Assembly (NCBI RefSeq): GCF_018446385.1
Contig: NC_055989.1
Coordinates: 133,823,004-133,887,003, forward strand
DNA from: Zingiber officinale
Lineage: Eukaryota > Streptophyta > Magnoliopsida > Zingiberales > Zingiberaceae
Direction: 5' to 3'
Length of the DNA stretch: 64,000 bases
Shown here: piece after piece, positions 44,009 through 55,200 of the stretch
Position numbering within the stretch: position 1 is the stretch's first letter
Layout: each line of letters starts with the position of its first letter
Notes under the pieces: model-generated
Databases searched by the model: none
The model's input: the letters and a program-made list of their open reading frames with translations, nothing else
Told to the model about the DNA's origin: nothing
Translations under genes and position numbers: made by a program

Positions 44009-45499
44009 TAGGGCTATAAATGAGCCGAACCGAGCCGAACAGTATTAGGCTCGAGCTCGGCTCGTTTCAGTTATATTCGAGTTCGAGCTCGGCTCGAGCT
44101 CGATCGAGCTTTTATCACAAGGCTCGAGCTCGGCTCGTTTTAGAATTATCAAGCTCGCGAACAGTTCGAGCTCGGCTCGTTATTAGCTCGATTATCAAAG
44201 TTAACGAGTCTAACTCGTTAAGCGAGTTCAGACTCGTTTTCAGGCTTGTTTAGAGCTCGTTTTTGGCTCGTTTTAGAGCTTGTTTTTTGGCTCATTTTAA
44301 AGCTCATTTTAAGACTCGTTTTAAAGCTTATTTTTTTGGCTCGGTTTAAGGCTCATTTTAAGACTCATTTTTTTTGGCTCGCGAGCCTATAAACGAACAT
44401 GCTCGCGAGCTCACGAGCCGAATATCCTTAAGCTCAAGCTCGACTCAATAAAACTGTCGAGCTCGAAATCGAGCTCAAGCTCGGCTCGATAAGATAAACG
44501 AATGAACTCGAACGAGCTTTTTACCGAATCGAGCTCCGAATAGCTCGTGAACCGTTTGGTTCATTTACTGTTGGTCCCTTTGGAGGCCGGCAAGAGGGGA
44601 GAGGTGAATTGCCCTACAAAATAAAACCAAAAACCTTTCTCGGATATTCAACTAACTTAAAAGAACTTGTAATTAAATAATTAAAACGGCAGAGACTAAT
44701 TAAGACAGAAAGTAGACACAGAGGAATTACTTGGTTTGCAATCAGAGGATTACTAATCCAAGGCAAAGAAAGCGCACTAACTGATTCTTCTCTGGGCGGA
44801 GTAGCCTCTTACAGCGTTGAAAGCACAGAAGAAAATAACACAAATGAAAGCACTGAATTACAAGTAGTTGATCTGAATGTGCAGACCAGTACTATATTTA
44901 TAGTACTGGTCCGGGCGCCTGGAAAGAGTTCCGGGCGCCCTGGAGGGGATAAAATTCTATCCCCAACGATCAGATCGCGTTTGACGCGATCCTGGTCAAA
45001 AGTCAGCTCCGGGCGCCCGGACCCTCAAATAGTGCCCGGGGCGCCCGGAATGATTCCGGGCGCCCGGACCCCTTAAGTCAACAAAGTTGACTTTTTGTGG
45101 TCCGATTCTACTACTCCGGTTTAGCTCGTTTCGGTCCGGGTCTGTTCGCTCCGGCTCCGTTAGCTTGGGTGATCTTGGCCTTCCAGAATAGGGCTCACCC
45201 GAACCCATGTTCCGACCTTCTCCTCGAGCAACCTTCCTTCCCGGTTTCTCGTCCCTCGAGCGCCGCGCACGCTCTTCTCGTCCACCGGTGTACTCTTCCG
45301 CGGACACCTCGTCCCTCAGACGCACCGAGCCCGTCGGCTCTCTCCCGTGCCGTCCTTCTCGCTAGCCGCGTCTTCCGCTCGACTTCCTGTGTTCCTAAGC
45401 TCCTACACACTTAGACACAAGGGTTAAACAAACGCAGGACCTAACTTAGCTTGTTTGATCACATCAAAACACCTTGGGGTTCCAACATTTACATCCCTA
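44009..45499. mobile_element. hAT-type MITE containing a solo LTR
   Basis: TIRs TAGGGCTATAAATGAGCC at the left and TAGGGATGTAAATGAACC reading in from the right, with the 8-bp target duplication GACATTGC at 44001-44008 and 45500-45507. TAGGG-type ends with 8-bp duplications are typical of hAT elements. The interior is made of GAGCTCGGCTCGTTTT-like repeats. No transposase. It is interrupted near its right end by a solo LTR. Confidence 0.88.
44569..45487 (-). mobile_element. Solo LTR of a family B-like Sirevirus
   Basis: TGTTGGTCCC...GGGGTTCCAACA, 919 bases, flanked by TTTAC (44564-44568 and 45488-45492). The minus strand has CCGGGCGCC palindromes (about 44905-45070) followed by a TATA-like CTATAAATATAG (44891-44902). 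Related to, but distinct from, the element B LTRs. Generated by LTR-LTR recombination. Confidence 0.9.
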
Positions 45500-45538
45500 G
45501 ACATTGCTACTCCGTGGGCTTATTTAGTATAGGCTCAT

Positions 45539-46541
45539 TGTAGGACCGATGCGGCCGGCTAGAAGGGCGGGGGGGTTGAATAGCCCTGAAAAATCAAACA
45601 CAACCCTTTCTCGTACGATTAAGCTAACACATAAAAAATAGATTAAGCAGAAAATAAAGCATAAAAATGAGACACCGAATTTGACTTGGTTACAACCGGG
45701 GAGGTTGTTAATCCAAGGATGAAGATCGCACTAAGAGCTCCTTCAGGCGGAGAAGCCTCGTTTACAGCAGTGTAAGCACAGAAAGACAGAAACTAATCTA
45801 AACAGTGGAAGCACACAAGTGTTGTTTACAATTTCTGAACTGATGAAGAGCTTCTGGACCAAGACTATATTTATAGCCTTAGTCGGGGCGCCTGGAACGG
45901 TTCCGGGCGCCCTGGGGGGGATAAAGTTTTATCCCCCAACGTTCAGATCGCGTAAATCGCGATCTTGGTCAAAATCAGGGTCCGGGCGCCCCGGACAGCT
46001 CCGGGCGCCCGGATTGGTTCCGGGCGCCCCGGAGCAAAAAGTCAACTGCGGTTGACTTTTTGTCGAGACCACTTCTCCGTTAATGTCTCGGTCCGGGTCT
46101 TCTGCTCCAGATCCGCTTGATTGGGTGATCTCTGACATCCGGAATAGGGCTCACCCGAACCCATCTTCCGGTCTTCTCGAGCGTGCTTCCCTCCGGCTTC
46201 TCGTCCCTCGGAATTGCCGCGTGTCCCTTCTCGTCCACCAGCGTACTCATCCGCAGACTTCGTCCCTAGCTGCGTCTCTTGCTCCCCGAGCAATCTTCCG
46301 CTCCGGCTTTCGTACCTCGGAACCATCGCGCGCACTTCCTTCTCGTCCGCCGGTGTACTCTTCCGCAGCGCCTCGTCCCTCGGACGCACCGCGTGCCGTC
46401 CTTCTCGCTAGCTGCGTCTTTCGCTCGAGTACCTGTGCTCCTAAGCTCCTAAGCTCCTGCACACTTAGACACAAGGTTAGAAAACAACAGAACCTAACTT
46501 AACTTGCTGATCACACCAAAACCAACCTTGGGGTTCCAACA
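45539..46541 (-). repeat. 3' LTR of element B
   Basis: TGTAGGACCG...GGTTCCAACA. It carries CCGGGCGCC-class palindromes at about 45890-46035, next to a TATA-like CTATAAATATAG (minus, about 45865-45876). The GC-rich portion to its right produces several spurious frames on both strands. Confidence 0.93.
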
Positions 46542-47421
46542 ATCTCCCCCTTTTTGGTGTGATCAACCCAAGTTAAGCTAGGGTTAACTAGACAAAAAAT
46601 AAACTAACTAAATTTACAATTTAGTGCACAAAGGTAGAAAAAAATAGTTTTAGGCTACCTCCCCCTAGACCTATACTTATCCTTCTCCCCGGCCCCTTTG
46701 ATCACAAAAAAAATGGGGTTCCAAGAAAAAATCTAAGGGTTAAAAACTTAGAAAATTTTGAAAAGCTACCTTAAAAAAAAATTTCTAAGTCAAAAGATTC
46801 TAAGTTAGAAAAAGAACTTTGCAATCAATAAAACTTAAAAATATTTTTGAATCAATAAAAGCAGAATAAATTCTAAGTAAAATTTTAAGTAAAAGAAAAA
46901 AAAATTCTAAAATTTTTCTAAGTAAAATTTTAAGTAAAAATATTTTTTTTTTCTAAGTAAAATTTTAAGTAAAATATTTTTAAGTAAAATTTTCTAAACA
47001 CTCTAAGTAAAAGTTATTTTTGAAAATAGAATTTAAAAAATTTAAGTCAAAATTTTGAACCATGTTTGAATAACTTTTTAAAGCATTAAATAATTCTAGT
47101 ATTAATGCTTTATTAATTAAACATTTATTTCAATATTTGGCTTCCAGGCAGTGGCGAGGCACTAGGCCTTCTTGGTTATTGGAGCAACAACCACTTTCTA
47201 ATCAAAGCCCATAAAGAAATTTTTGTTTAATTTTTCTCACTTAAAGCGCTAACTTTGATTTTAAAATTTACACTAAGCAAGATTTAGGAACCCAATAAAG
47301 GTTCCAACCTACTGGATTAACTAAAAATTTCTTAGGGACATATTTTCTAGAGATATTTTTAATTTGTCCCTAGTGATATCTATAATATCAATTCAAATTA
47401 TTGAACATTCTAAAATTGGAT
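46542..47421 (-). other. Polypurine tract and 3' non-coding region of element B
   Basis: It begins with the minus-strand tract AAAAAGGGGGAGAT (46542-46555) and has a second CTCCCCCT tract near 46668. The rest is AT-rich with repeated TCTAAGTAAAATTTTAAGTA-like units (about 46860-47000). No ORF. Confidence 0.8.
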
Positions 47422-48729
47422 TTAGATGAGCAAGCAGAGTTTTTCAAGTTTTCTACTTGAATTTTTAAATTTTAAAATTTGAATATCTAATTTTAATTTT
47501 TCATTTTCTAAATTTGATTTATCTAGCATTTCTAACGGACAAGATGTAGCTAATATTGCTTTTAAATCTTTATTTTCATTTTCTAATTTGCAGCAATCTT
47601 TTGTTAAAATTTTAATGAATTTAAACATTTTATTAGGAGGAAGAGATCGTACCTCACTTACCTTGTCGATCTCGTTGTCGGTTTCTCCCCCTGAACTGCT
47701 GCTCTCTTCGGACGTGGCTCCCCCTTCATTGATGCTTTCGATGCTCATTTCGGAAGAGCTTGATTCGCAGTCGTCTTGATGACTCGCCATTAACGCGAGC
47801 CCGGAGAACTCCTCGACTTCTGATTCCGACGACGTATCGTCCCACGTCGCTTTTAGAGCCTTGCGCTTTTGGATAGACTTCTTACCCTTGTCCTTCCCGT
47901 TGTTCTTCAGTTTAGGGCAATTGTCCTTGACGTGCCCTTCTTCATCGCAATGGTAGCAGCGGATGGTTCTTTTCTTTCTTCCCTGCGGATGGTTAGATTT
48001 CCTAGATTTACAAATATTTTTAAATCGTCTTACCATCATTACCATTTCCTCGTCGTCGAGAGAAGATTCTGACTCAGGTTCGTCTCTCGAAGCTTTAAGG
48101 GCGACATTATTCTTGGGCTCCTTCGGACCTGCACATCTTGACTCATGCACTTCAAAAGTTGAAAAGAATTCGTCTAATGAAATTTTTTCTAGATCTTTTG
48201 AAATGTAAAAGGCATCTACTAGTGATGCCCATTTTGAGTTTCTAGGAAAGGAATTTAGGGCATACCTTAGCGAATCTCGGTTACTTACCTCTTCTCCGAG
48301 ATTCGTAAGTCTGGTGATGAGTTCCTGAATCCTCGAGTGTAGATGTGCAATTGTTTCACCTTCTTCAAATCGGAGGTTTGTAAGCTGGTTACGAAGTAAA
48401 TCCCGTCTTGCAAGTTTGGCTTCGGATGTTCCTTCGTGTAACTCAAGGAATTTCTCCCAAAGCTCCTTTGCCGAGTTGTAGGTACCGACTCGATTGACTT
48501 CTTGTGTTGGAAGTACACTTAGCAGATGAAATTCTGCTTTCTTGTTTGCCACGTGGTCAGCCTGCTCCTTCTTTGACCATTGATTTCTTGCTTTTCCCTC
48601 TGGTGCTTCATAGCCAAATTCCATTGTTAGTAATAAATCATAATCTGTTTCAAGAAATACCTCCATTCGCTTTTTCCAGCTAGCGAAGTCCCCTTCGAAT
48701 TTTGGTGCGTGGATGTTGGATCCGGCCAT
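47422..48729 (-). CDS. Gag of element B
   Basis: I place the start at ATG 48729-48727 (MAGSNIHAPKFEGDFASWKK), because the frame upstream of it runs through the primer-binding site into the LTR. This gives 435 codons. The copia gag region includes FHLLSVLPTQEVNRV and LWEKFLELHEGTSEAKL; the CCHC-type knuckle CYHCDEEGHVKDNCP is near residues 258-272. An acidic Ser/Glu-rich stretch and a C-terminal coiled coil follow. The frame is open throughout. It relates to the gag remnant at 16640-17095. Confidence 0.9.
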   Translation of the reverse strand: MAGSNIHAPKFEGDFASWKKRMEVFLETDYDLLLTMEFGYEAPEGKARNQWSKKEQADHVANKKAEFHLLSVLPTQEVNRVGTYNSAKELWEKFLELHEGTSEAKLARRDLLRNQLTNLRFEEGETIAHLHSRIQELITRLTNLGEEVSNRDSLRYALNSFPRNSKWASLVDAFYISKDLEKISLDEFFSTFEVHESRCAGPKEPKNNVALKASRDEPESESSLDDEEMVMMVRRFKNICKSRKSNHPQGRKKRTIRCYHCDEEGHVKDNCPKLKNNGKDKGKKSIQKRKALKATWDDTSSESEVEEFSGLALMASHQDDCESSSSEMSIESINEGGATSEESSSSGGETDNEIDKVSEVRSLPPNKMFKFIKILTKDCCKLENENKDLKAILATSCPLEMLDKSNLENEKLKLDIQILKFKNSSRKLEKLCLLI

Positions 48730-48771
48730 CTTGTTGCTTCGTTCGGCGGTTAGTCCTCCTGAAGCGCCTCG

Positions 48772-48783
48772 GCTCTGATACCA
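48772..48783 (-). promoter_or_regulatory. Primer-binding site of element B
   Basis: TGGTATCAGAGC on the minus strand, two bases inside the 5' LTR. Confidence 0.92.
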
Positions 48784-48785
48784 CT

Positions 48786-49732
48786 TGTAGGACCGATGCG
48801 GCCGGCTAGAAGGGGGGTTGAATAGCCCTGAAAAATCAAACACAACCCTTTCTCGTACGATTAAGCTAACACATAAAAAATAGATTAAACAGAAAATAAA
48901 GCATAAAAACGAGGCACCGAATTTGACTTGGTTACAACCGGGGAGGTTGTTAATCCAAGGATGAAGATCGCACTAAGAGCTCCTTCAGGCGGAGAAGCAG
49001 TGTAAGCACAGAAAGACAGAAGCTAATCTAAACAGTGGAAGCACACAAGTGTTGTTTACAATTTCTGAACTGATGAAGAGCTTCTGGACCAAGACTATAT
49101 TTATAGCCTTGGTCGGGGCGCCTGGAAGGGTTCCGGGCGCCCTGGGGGGGATAAAGTTTTATCCCCCAACGTTCAGATCCCGTAAATCGCGATCTTGGTC
49201 AAAATCAGGGTCCGGGCGCCCCGGAGCAAAAAAGTCAACTACGGTTGACTTTTTGTCCGGGACCACTTCTCCGTTAAGTCCCCGTTTCGGTCCGGGTCTT
49301 CTGCTCCGGATCCGCTTGATTGGGTGATCTCTGACATCCGGAATAGGGCTCACCCGAACCCATCTTCCGGTCTTCTCGAGCGTGCTTCCCTCCGGCTTCT
49401 CGTCCCTCGGAATTGCCGCGTGTCCCTTCTCGTCCACCAGCGTACTCATCCGCAGACTTCGTCCCTAGCTGCGTCTCTTGCTCCCCGAGCAATCTTCCGC
49501 TCCGGCTTTCGTACCTCGGAATCATCGCGCGCACTTCCTTCTCGTCCGCCGGTGTACTCTTCCGCAGCGCCTCATCCCTCGGACGCACCGCGTGCCGTCC
49601 TTCTCGCTAGCTGCGTCTTCCGCTCGAGTACCTGTGCTCCTAAGATCCTGCACACTTAGACACCAGGTTAGAAAACAACAGAACCTAACTTAACTTGCTG
49701 ATCACACCAAAACCAACCTTGGGGTTCCAACA
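48786..49732 (-). repeat. 5' LTR of element B
   Basis: 947 bases, TGTAGGACCG...GGTTCCAACA. Minus-strand palindromes (about 49115-49230) lie within 20 bases of a TATA-like CTATAAATATAG (about 49094-49105), placing the block just upstream of the likely transcription start. Compared with the left copy it lacks one palindrome and some short stretches. Confidence 0.93.
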
Positions 49733-49737
49733 CTCAT

Positions 49738-52050
49738 TTGGTGTATTCCTTTTCATAGCCAAATTTGAAAGAGAAGAGTTGACGCTGGTGCTATCTCTCT
49801 GTAACCTCCTATGATCGACTACGGTTGGCGTTTTGATCCAGATGAGTAAAGACAGTAAATGACAATTAACTGGCCATTTAATATTGTCTAAAGTTGGAGC
49901 TCCTATAAAAGATGAGGCCACGATCTTCAGCAAGATGTGTGCAAGAAAAGTGATTTTTGTCCACCTTCGTTCTCACATTGGTTTTCCTTTATGTCATGCA
50001 TTTGCTCGACAAATCCACTCGTGATAACAATCAAGTATACATTCAGTTCACCAAGACTATGAATGTTTGGTGGTGATCATGATTTGTCATTGGATTATAG
50101 AAAATAGATGACCCACGACAACCTCTAATCATCGCCTAAGACGGGGTGAATCTATTTTAAGGATGCCTATTTCCGATGGGGGTACAATAATCTACTTGTG
50201 CTTGATAAATACTTGGCAGTCGAGGACGTCTCTTCCTAATTTGGATAGTCGGGTGATTCCACTCTCGGCGTAGCTGCGACATCTACTTGGGAATACTTAG
50301 CGAGTACTCAGCTTCCGTTCCTGACTCGACATCGACTCCCCGAGCACTCTGTAATTAGCGCTTGGGTGACTTTGTAATTTAGAGAGCTTAGTACTCGGGC
50401 AAATTGACACTCGGAGTACTCGACCAATTTAATGTCGAGTGATGTAACTTCTATTGTACTTGTTTTTCCATCGGGCTCGAAAAGCATAGGAGTAGCATAC
50501 CTTGTGACACTCAAGAAATGGGAAAGCAACACAACTTCCACTCGGATGAATTTTGAAATCACTCAGAGTAACTCTGCCGGTGGAACTAGAAGTCTACCTG
50601 ATAACTTAAGATTATTCACTTAGGTCATTTAATAGATAAGATTGATTTTGATTCTATAATTTCAAATTTAGATAATCTCCTTTATTCCCGACAACAAAAT
50701 TATAATAAAACTGAATTTGATTCTGTAATTTTAAATTCATATAATCCCCTCTATCTCCAATAACAAAATTGTCCAATTAAGATTGAAACCTAATTTAGAG
50801 AAAAATCTATATGTTTGAAATAATGAACTACCGAATGCTAAAGTCACGAGAACAAATTTAAGGGGAGAGCGCGGGCGAGATTAGATTCAAATCAGTGGTC
50901 AAGAGAAGAGTAATTTAATGGCCGTCGCTGTCACGAGTAGGAAAGCAATGTAAAGTAAGAGTACTTGATTCATTGTCTCGCCAGATAACCGGACCCAGTC
51001 CGGGTCCTTTCTCCTGCTTCTATTATTAGATGTATTAGCACCAATCAAAATGAGACCCACATCAAAATCCAAGAATCTTGGTGTTTCGTCCCTCCTTTTC
51101 TACGTCCCGTCTTTACTATTGGTTAAAATAAATTTTTTTTTATTTTAATTATTGTAAAAAATATGTTCAAATATAGTATTATATAGCAGTTGACTATAAC
51201 TGTTATATTAAAATACAGTTAAAATTATTTAATTTTAATTAAAATCGCTTGAACACTTATTTAGTAGCTATAATTATAATTATTATAATTGTAAAAATAT
51301 GTTATAGTTTCTATAAATTGTCCTAATTAGCTTGTAGAAATTACGGATATAATAACTGTTGCAAATAATGTTAAAATAATTTTAATAAGTTAGAATAATT
51401 TTAATTAAGTTTAAATAATTTTTAAATAAATTTGTAAAAATATTTTAATAGGATGATGCTTTATATAATTTTAATAAAGTTAAAATGATTTTATTATGAT
51501 TATAACTGTCATAAATTATGATCATAACTTTTATAGTAGTGTCAAAGTAATTTTAATTAAAATGGAGTAACTTTAATTAAATCTATTTTTAACAAGTTAA
51601 TAAAAAAATATTTCAATATAATAATGCCTTATATAGTATTTTTAATCAAATTAATTTTAAAAAAAAATTAAAATAATTTACTTTAACACGCTATAGTAAT
51701 TATAAATATAGCTACCAGAGCAATAGTATTAAAGTAATAATATATTTTTTTTTAAAAAATATAATGAATAATGTTCTTTATGATATTTTTAAAAACATCT
51801 TTTTTTAATATTGCCGAATTATATCTACAATGATTTTACTAGTCATTTTTAAAATTAATTTAATAATATTTTTATTAAATTAATGTGTTGGCGTTGCTCA
51901 AAATGAGACGTCCGATTTGATCGGTGCTCCTACATCTACCGTCGAATCTTCATACAGAAAATTAAACCCGTCCATTAATGCGCTTGTCGAGAATACGAAA
52001 AGGAGCCAGGCGAATTCTTATTTGAACTCGAAAATATACTCCTCCCTTTT
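49738..52050. other. Intergenic region upstream of fimbrin
   Basis: 49738-50640 has a CTATAAAAG box (about 49904) and repeated ACTCGG motifs and may be an old LTR; I cannot confirm it. 50640-50770 holds two imperfect copies of a 64-base unit (GATTCTATAATTTCAAATT and GATTCTGTAATTTTAAATT). 51120-51880 is extremely AT-rich low-complexity DNA. No gene seen. Confidence 0.5.
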
Positions 52051-52259
52051 CCGTTACAAAACTCTGCTGCTTTTCACGCTCTCTGCAACCGAGCTCTGAG
52101 CTGCCGATTGCCCAGTCGCTTTCTCTCTCCATCCCCCATCTCAATCTCACCTGCACCCACCTCGCACTCCATTTCGCCTTCCACCACCCTCCCATCGTCA
52201 CCACGCCACCGCCACCACCCGATTCTCTCTGAGGGAAACCACAGCAGGAAGTTCCCTCA
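52051..52259 (+). promoter_or_regulatory. Probable 5' UTR / promoter-proximal region of fimbrin
   Basis: A C/T-rich, AT-poor stretch (CTCTCTGCAACC, TCTCTCTCCATCCCCCATC) directly before the fimbrin ATG, after the AT-rich spacer. This is the composition of a plant 5' UTR. The exact transcription start is not determined. Confidence 0.5.
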
Positions 52260-55200
52260 ATGGCCGGCTTTGAGGGTGTGGTCGTCTCTGATCCCTGGCT
52301 CCACAACCAGTTTACCCAAGTGGAGCTCCGATCTCTCAAAAATCAGGTACCACCACCGACACCACGATACTTCCTCTTTCATTTTGTTTCTAAACATTTA
52401 ATTTTGTTGATGAAAGACTTCGTTTTTACTCCAAATATTAGTTCCTTTCCGTGAGGAATGATGGCGCAGGCAGCCCAGGGTCTCTCACTCTTCGCGATCT
52501 CTCGTCCTCGATGTCCAAGCTTAAGATCGGCGGTGGCGGAATCACTGAGGATGAGAGGGCTGTCTTCCTGAGAGAGTCCTACCCCGACCTCGATCGTCAT
52601 GTCGATTTCGAGCTCTTCCTTCGGGTCTGTTCTGCTGCTTTGTCTGTTTCTTCTCTTCTTACCTGTCACGAATCTGTGTTCTAGTAGCTTTAGTTGGCTC
52701 TAAGATTGGATCTGTCTCTTCTTGAAGGTGTACCTGGAGATGCAAGGGAAGGTTGGTGCTAAAAGCTCGTCCTCAGCCTTCCTCAAGGCCGCAACCACCA
52801 CTCTCCTCCACACCATCAGTGAGTCCGAGAAGGCTTCCTACGTCTCCCATATCAATAACTACCTCGGAGATGATCCTTTCCTCAAAAAGTACCTGCCCAT
52901 TGATCCGATGACCAATGATCTATTCGAGATCGCCAAGGATGGCGTCCTCCTATGGTGATCCATTACCGAGTTCTTGTTGTATTTCCGTTGATTGTTCTTA
53001 GACATTGTTTGTTAGTAAATCAATTGTTTGGCATGTGCAGTAAACTTATCAATGTGGCTGTTCCTGGGACCATTGATGAGCGGGTGATCAACACAAAAAG
53101 AGTGTTGAATCTGTGGGAGAAGAATGAAAACCTTATGTTGTTCCTTAACTCCGCCAAAGCCATAGGTTGCACAGTGGTTAATATTGGAACACAAGATCTA
53201 GCTGAAGGGAGGGTGAGTATTTTTTTATTTATTGATATCTTAAAACATTCAACTTCTAATGTTCTGCAGATCTTTGGGTTTTTCCTAGAACTGTCATGAA
53301 TTTTCTTTTGGTATTCTTCTTTAGTCTTGGTTGAACGGGAGCTTTGGCACAATGGTAAAATTATTGCCCTTGTGCTCACGTGTTCGAGTCACGTAAACAC
53401 TCTCTTGTAATGCAGGATAAGACTGTGTATCATAGATCTAATGTGGTTCGTTCATTCTTCATGATCCTGCTTTAAAGCGAGCTCTGTGCACTGGACCACC
53501 CTTATTCTTCTAGTCTTGGCTATTTGTATATTAGTTGTTATTCATCTGGTTCGAAAATATCATGGTTGATTTTGAAGGTTTCAATTAATCATATTCTTAT
53601 TATCTTCTCTCTCTAAAAAAAAAATCAATACCTCTTTGTGATCTCTATGCATTTTCTCATAATATCGACACAACTTGTATACTGGAAGTATGAGAAGTCA
53701 TGTTAAATATCTTGAAAAATTGAATATATTTATATTTCACCTTAGATAGCTTACTGGAAAAGGAATATCCATGGCTTAGAGATATGTACTCTATGTCTTG
53801 AAAGCACCTACACTTTAAGGGCATGTTTGGTTGAAGATTATTGTTGATAACCTGGTTATCTACCTAAGGTTATGCTATTTAATCTTGTTTGGTTCAAGTA
53901 ATGAGTGATTCCCAGGTAATGGAGCATGCCCGCCATATCAGCAAATGAGGGATATAACCCGAAATGTGATTATCTTGGAAGTGTGAGGTTTTACGGGATT
54001 TCAGCATTAACAAAAAAAAAAGATTTTTTTTTCCCAAAATGAGTATTCCAAAGGTTGAGCCAAATAACATTAGGTTATATTTTATTCTCCATAACCTTGG
54101 TTATGTGATTATCTGCTAATCATATAACCAATGTTATGACATGATAACTTGAACCAAACACACCCTAACTATGTTGTCCCTCGCCAAACTTGGTATGCCA
54201 CTTTTACTTCTCTATATTTGTGATTTGTGTTTATCAAGGTCAACTACATATATTATCAAGACCTTGATAAACACATCTATATCTTCTGCTAATTGTCCTA
54301 TCAAACAAATTAGTTGATCACTCTCCTGTGAAACCAAATTGATTCTCAAAAATATTTCTCATCCTTCTTTTTATTTTTTTTTTCCAAAATTTCATGGGCA
54401 TGCAATTTGTAATTGGATAACAATATTTGACCCCACTACTAATTTGTATTTTGATCATATGTGATTATCTTGCCAATAACACTCTGTCATAGTTCTTCAA
54501 ATTCAAAATGTGTAACTGAACTGGATTCTGTAATTGTACATGGTAGATCCTTCAAACAAGATTGCAACAAAGCTCAGGATGTTCCTTTTCCTTTTATTGA
54601 CTATTCTGTTTAGAAAAGATTAAAATTCACAAATAAACGGACATAATGACAAGAAAGGGCAAAGAATCACAGTAACTTTTCTGACAAAGACATGAATTAT
54701 TCGCAAGGATTCTGCTAGTTTTGTTGTTTTGATATGCTTCAGCTATTAATTTGCTTTTTGTTCATTATGTTTTCAGCCTCACCTTGTGCTTGGATTAATA
54801 TCTCAGATCATCAAGGTATGCCCTATTATTGAGAATAGTTTCAATATGTTATTGGAGCACAACATACTGTTATAAATTTTAATTTCTTCCCAGCAATTAT
54901 TTTATTGTTTCTGATTATTCCACTGTTAGATTCAACTTCTAGCTGATGTTAACCTGAAGAAAACTCCTGAGCTTGTAGAGTTGGTCGACGACGGAAAGGT
55001 TTTTGATATTTTCTCTCTTTTGTCTAGCCATCATATATTTGAGAACTTTGAGGGTTGAAAATTTTCTATGTAATTTATCTTTGTTTCATTTGGATGTTAC
55101 AGGATGTTGAAGAGCTAATGAGTTTGCCACCGGAGAAGATCTTATTGCGGTGGATGAATTTTCAGCTCAAGAAAGGTGGCTTCAGGAGATTGATAACCAA

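Larger units (their letters stand above)
45539..49732 (-). mobile_element. Element B: gag-only non-autonomous Sirevirus-type retrotransposon
   Basis: 4194 bases with target duplication CTCAT (45534-45538 and 49733-49737). LTRs are 45539-46541 and 48786-49732. The 2.24-kb interior holds only gag, a polypurine tract and a primer-binding site; there is no pol and little room for one. It must have moved using proteins from a related full element. Confidence 0.94.

Noticed and set aside
45097..46502. Long GC-rich frames on both strands in family B LTRs
   Set aside because: They lie within LTR sequence, overlap on opposite strands and have no domain; GC-rich composition avoids stops.
47588..48208. 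Plus-strand frames across element B gag
   Set aside because: Opposite-strand shadows of the gag ORF.
52379..52669. Minus-strand frame over fimbrin exon 2
   Set aside because: Antisense shadow of a confirmed coding exon.
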